From: Flavihumibacter sp. UBA7668
GTDB lineage: Bacteria > Bacteroidota > Bacteroidia > Chitinophagales > Chitinophagaceae
Direction: 5' to 3'
Assembly: GCF_002483205.1 (NCBI RefSeq)
Contig: NZ_DLHM01000005.1
Coordinates: 753,804-817,803, forward strand
Length of the DNA: 64,000 bases
Below, one piece after another: positions 61,756-64,000 of this stretch. Below the pieces are notes generated by a model that did not search any database, had not been told where the DNA came from, and saw only the letters and a program-made list of their open reading frames with translations. The position numbers and the translations under genes are program-made. Numbering within the stretch: the stretch's first letter is position 1; each line of letters starts with the position of its first letter.

Positions 61756-63063
61756 CTAAAAATTCGGATCGCCCGGGGTATTCGGATTATTATCTCTTTC
61801 CCTGAACGGATAAGGGAAGAAATTCCTTTTCTTTTCTACGTTCGGTTCATTCGACCGATTAAACCGCCGCATGTCTTCCAACTTGAATCCCTGCATGTAT
61901 AATTCGAGTGCACGTTGACGATAGATTTCAGTCAGCACTGCGTCTTGTGTTACAGCACCGGCATAGGGGCCCTGATTGGCGCCAATTCCAAATGGATCAG
62001 TAGCACTTGTTTTGGTAAGGATTTTATTGAGTTCTGTAATCGCATCCGGCAAACTTGCGGCTCCCGCACGGGCATGTGCTTCGGCTTTGATGAGCGTCAT
62101 CTCACCAGGAACATATATTGCCCAGGGAGTAGCCAGATCAGCTCCGAATCCTTTGATTCTCCAGCGGGGAGCGATGGTGGTATTCAGGTTCATATAAAAT
62201 GCCAGACGACCATCCGACATATCCGGTCTTAATGCTTCCGGTAATCCAAAAGTAGAATCAATTACCTGGAAAACATTGTTGGTGGCAGTTGCTACATTGA
62301 AAACCGGATTTGGAGAGATGGCATCAAAATTCATGGTGCTCTTCGATGTCAGGTTAACCGCATTGGCTGCGGTTAGTGCCGCCGGAAAATTGCCTGTAAA
62401 TAATGAGTAGCGTGCTTTCAATGCCTGTAGGGTATTGGGAATTTCAATGCCTGCAGGAATGTTTGCTAAAAACTGATTGCTGATTGGATTTGCTGCGATG
62501 GCTGCCAACGCTGCGTCAATCGTTTCGATTGCCTGCGCAAATCCCTCTTCTCTGTCAACAAAGCTCACATTTGTTCCTATTGATTCAGGAACCTGCTCCC
62601 AAAACATGGCCAGATTTCCCAATGCAAGCGCTTTAAAAATTGAGGCATAGGCGATTAATCCGGATGCATAATTTTTGTCACCCAGTTTAGGAGCATTGTC
62701 AATGACATTGTTTGCATCGAAAATTACTTTCAAACTACTGGTCCAAAGATTGCCAAGGACACCATTGTTACCATCTACGTTAATTCCACCTTTTGATAAA
62801 TTAAACTCATCCACATTTCCTTCGTTGCGCAAACTCAACTCAAAACTGGTAAATCCATTGGCGGTTACCAGGTTATAGAGTGCAGATTGGCGGCCTACAC
62901 TGTATTGCTTTTGCACACCAACCGCTACACCTGTTAAACCTGTTGAAGTGCTTAGCGCATTATTATTAGGAGTTGCACTGGGGTCATCGAAATTCTTGCT
63001 GCAACTAGCCAAACTTAGTGCCAGTGTTGCAAGCAGTAAAAATTTACTATTATATTGTTTCAT
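61756..63063 (-). CDS. SusD/RagB-family outer-membrane lipoprotein
   Basis: A 435-residue surface lipoprotein of the SusD type, the substrate-binding partner of a SusC-like transporter. The ATG at 63063 gives a lipoprotein signal with lipobox LASCS (Cys about residue 21). The TPR-like helical SusD fold is suggested by LGNLWTSSLKVIFDANNVID, an LKARYSLFTGNF-type segment and the C-terminal region with IYRQRALELYMQGFKLEDMRRF and a NPNTPGDPNF ending. The SusC-like gene lies 23 bases upstream on the same strand. The transported nutrient cannot be told. Confidence 0.9.
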   Translation of the reverse strand: MKQYNSKFLLLATLALSLASCSKNFDDPSATPNNNALSTSTGLTGVAVGVQKQYSVGRQSALYNLVTANGFTSFELSLRNEGNVDEFNLSKGGINVDGNNGVLGNLWTSSLKVIFDANNVIDNAPKLGDKNYASGLIAYASIFKALALGNLAMFWEQVPESIGTNVSFVDREEGFAQAIETIDAALAAIAANPISNQFLANIPAGIEIPNTLQALKARYSLFTGNFPAALTAANAVNLTSKSTMNFDAISPNPVFNVATATNNVFQVIDSTFGLPEALRPDMSDGRLAFYMNLNTTIAPRWRIKGFGADLATPWAIYVPGEMTLIKAEAHARAGAASLPDAITELNKILTKTSATDPFGIGANQGPYAGAVTQDAVLTEIYRQRALELYMQGFKLEDMRRFNRSNEPNVEKKRNFFPYPFRERDNNPNTPGDPNF

Positions 63064-63086
63064 ACATTTAATTTGGAGGTTAGTCA

Positions 63087-64000
63087 CTAGAATTTTGCAC
63101 TTACATTAAAGGCAAATGTTCTTGGAATGGGTACGTTTCCAAAATCAATACCGCGGGCAATATTGCTGCCTCCACCTGCATTGGTTTCCGGATCAAATCC
63201 TTTATAATTGTCCCAGCTGATCAGGTTTCTGCCGGAGAAGCCTAAGCGCAGATCACTGATCACTTTATTGATTTTGCCCAAACTATAACTCAAAGAGATT
63301 TCCCGCAGTTTTACAAAACTTCCATCATCAATTCTCCACTCTTCAATGGCATACACACCACTGATATATCCTCTTGGAATTAAACCGCGATGTTCTTTTT
63401 CTGCAAATTCTGCACCGTTACCTACGCCCTGGCGGGTACGGAAATCGGCATTGAATACATCCACTCCCTGAACAGCATCCAGTTGAACACGCAGGGAAAG
63501 TTTTTTGTACTCAAAGGTGTTCACCATAGTTCCGGTCCAATCAGGATTGGGATCGCCAATGATTTTTCTTAATGGAGTTCCTGTTGGCAAACCATCCGCC
63601 CCTCTTTGTGTAGTATAAGACTGCGGATTATTTTGAACGCCTCTTTCCTGAACAGGTATGCCTGTTGCATTTTTGATTTCGTTTCCGTTTTCATCTTTCG
63701 CAAAGAAGAATCCATAAAATACACCAATGGGTGCACCTCTAAGCAGGGATACTGATCCTGCAGGAAGATTGAATTGAATAAGTCCCTGTGGAATTTCTTC
63801 TACCCGGTTGCGGTTACGGTTATAAATCACATCCACATCCCAGCGGAAGTTTTTGCTTTTTATTGGCGTAGCTCCAATCATCAGTTCAATTCCCTTATTA
63901 CGAACCATACCCACATTGTCCAGTAAACTGCTATAACCGGTGGATGGTGCAATAAATCGGCCGATCAGTAATTGGGATACTTTTTTGTTATACCAGTTGA
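63087..64000 (-). CDS. SusC-family TonB-dependent outer-membrane transporter (3' part only)
   Basis: The C-terminal about 304 codons of a SusC/RagA-type TonB-dependent receptor; the frame is open to the window end, so the gene continues beyond 64000. Segments such as WYNKKVSQLLIGR, STGYSSLLDNVG and RNKGIELMIG, and the C-terminal barrel ending in AFNVSAKF, match SusC-family barrels. Downstream is the SusD-like gene, forming the usual pair for uptake of a glycan or another large nutrient. Confidence 0.93.
   Translation of the reverse strand, partial: NWYNKKVSQLLIGRFIAPSTGYSSLLDNVGMVRNKGIELMIGATPIKSKNFRWDVDVIYNRNRNRVEEIPQGLIQFNLPAGSVSLLRGAPIGVFYGFFFAKDENGNEIKNATGIPVQERGVQNNPQSYTTQRGADGLPTGTPLRKIIGDPNPDWTGTMVNTFEYKKLSLRVQLDAVQGVDVFNADFRTRQGVGNGAEFAEKEHRGLIPRGYISGVYAIEEWRIDDGSFVKLREISLSYSLGKINKVISDLRLGFSGRNLISWDNYKGFDPETNAGGGSNIARGIDFGNVPIPRTFAFNVSAKF

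Noticed and set aside
1..64000. CRISPR arrays, insertion sequences, integrases, rRNA and tRNA genes
   Set aside because: No regularly spaced repeats with unique spacers, no transposase or integrase frames, and no RNA gene patterns were seen.

Overview
The window is a chromosomal segment of a Bacteroidota bacterium, most likely from the Chitinophagaceae or close relatives (inferred from gene content and protein style; no 16S is present). Support comes from a SusC/SusD pair, a carboxypeptidase-regulatory-domain outer-membrane beta-barrel protein next to an ECF sigma factor, A-rich translation leaders with little Shine-Dalgarno sequence, DUF2167, DUF4421-like and DUF6427-like families, and a long-tailed FtsZ. 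I see no rRNA or tRNA genes, CRISPR array, insertion sequence or prophage.

Layout. 1-11.5 kb: the distal half of the division and cell wall (dcw) cluster, all on +, in the order murE (5' end cut off), mraY, murD, ftsW, murG, murC, ftsQ, ftsA, ftsZ, closed by a strong terminator. 11.6-20.2 kb: an SDR39U1 epimerase-like protein, an RDD membrane protein, an ABC-2 exporter pair, a 3-hydroxyacyl-CoA dehydrogenase/enoyl-CoA hydratase fusion, and a glycerate kinase convergent with (and overlapping) a GntP-type permease. 20.2-33.2 kb: a 1260-residue AsmA-like envelope protein, metG, an LD-carboxypeptidase followed by a 63-residue membrane peptide, DUF2167, an MscS-family channel interrupted by an in-frame stop, a DUF4421-like barrel, and map. 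33.2-38.9 kb: an outer-membrane barrel protein, ECF sigma factor, anti-sigma-like protein and Spy-like sensor on the minus strand, then a CLC transporter carrying fluoride-clade (CLC-F) motifs. 38.9-48.6 kb: a second LD-carboxypeptidase, an NlpE-like lipoprotein with a possible transcription attenuator, oxyR, two alpha/beta hydrolases, a Trp/Tyr/His-rich secreted protein, a NudK-like Nudix enzyme, a B1 metallo-beta-lactamase/NTF2 fusion, a serine beta-lactamase-family hydrolase and another hydrolase. 48.6-52.6 kb: an ECF sigma/membrane protein pair and a probable metal-response locus: a 37-residue peptide with ten cysteines, an AraC regulator, a 50-residue membrane peptide, a four-part HMA-like/AraC/class III cyclase/YHS fusion, and DUF3703. 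52.6-64 kb: a BEM46-type hydrolase, an unusual 9-mer repeat with a 20-bp inverted copy, kup, two conserved envelope proteins with purQ, a DsbD-alpha-like protein plus dsbD, and the start of a SusD/SusC locus cut by the window edge.

Main points of interest: (1) the metal-response locus at 49.7-52.6 kb, with the HMA-AraC-cyclase-YHS fusion and the Cys-rich peptide; (2) an in-frame TAA inside the MscS-family gene followed by 57 codons that still encode the family's normal C-terminus; (3) CLC-F selectivity motifs in the CLC transporter; (4) a leader with a terminator and an alternative pairing directly ahead of the NlpE-like gene; (5) short-unit minisatellites in several intergenic regions.
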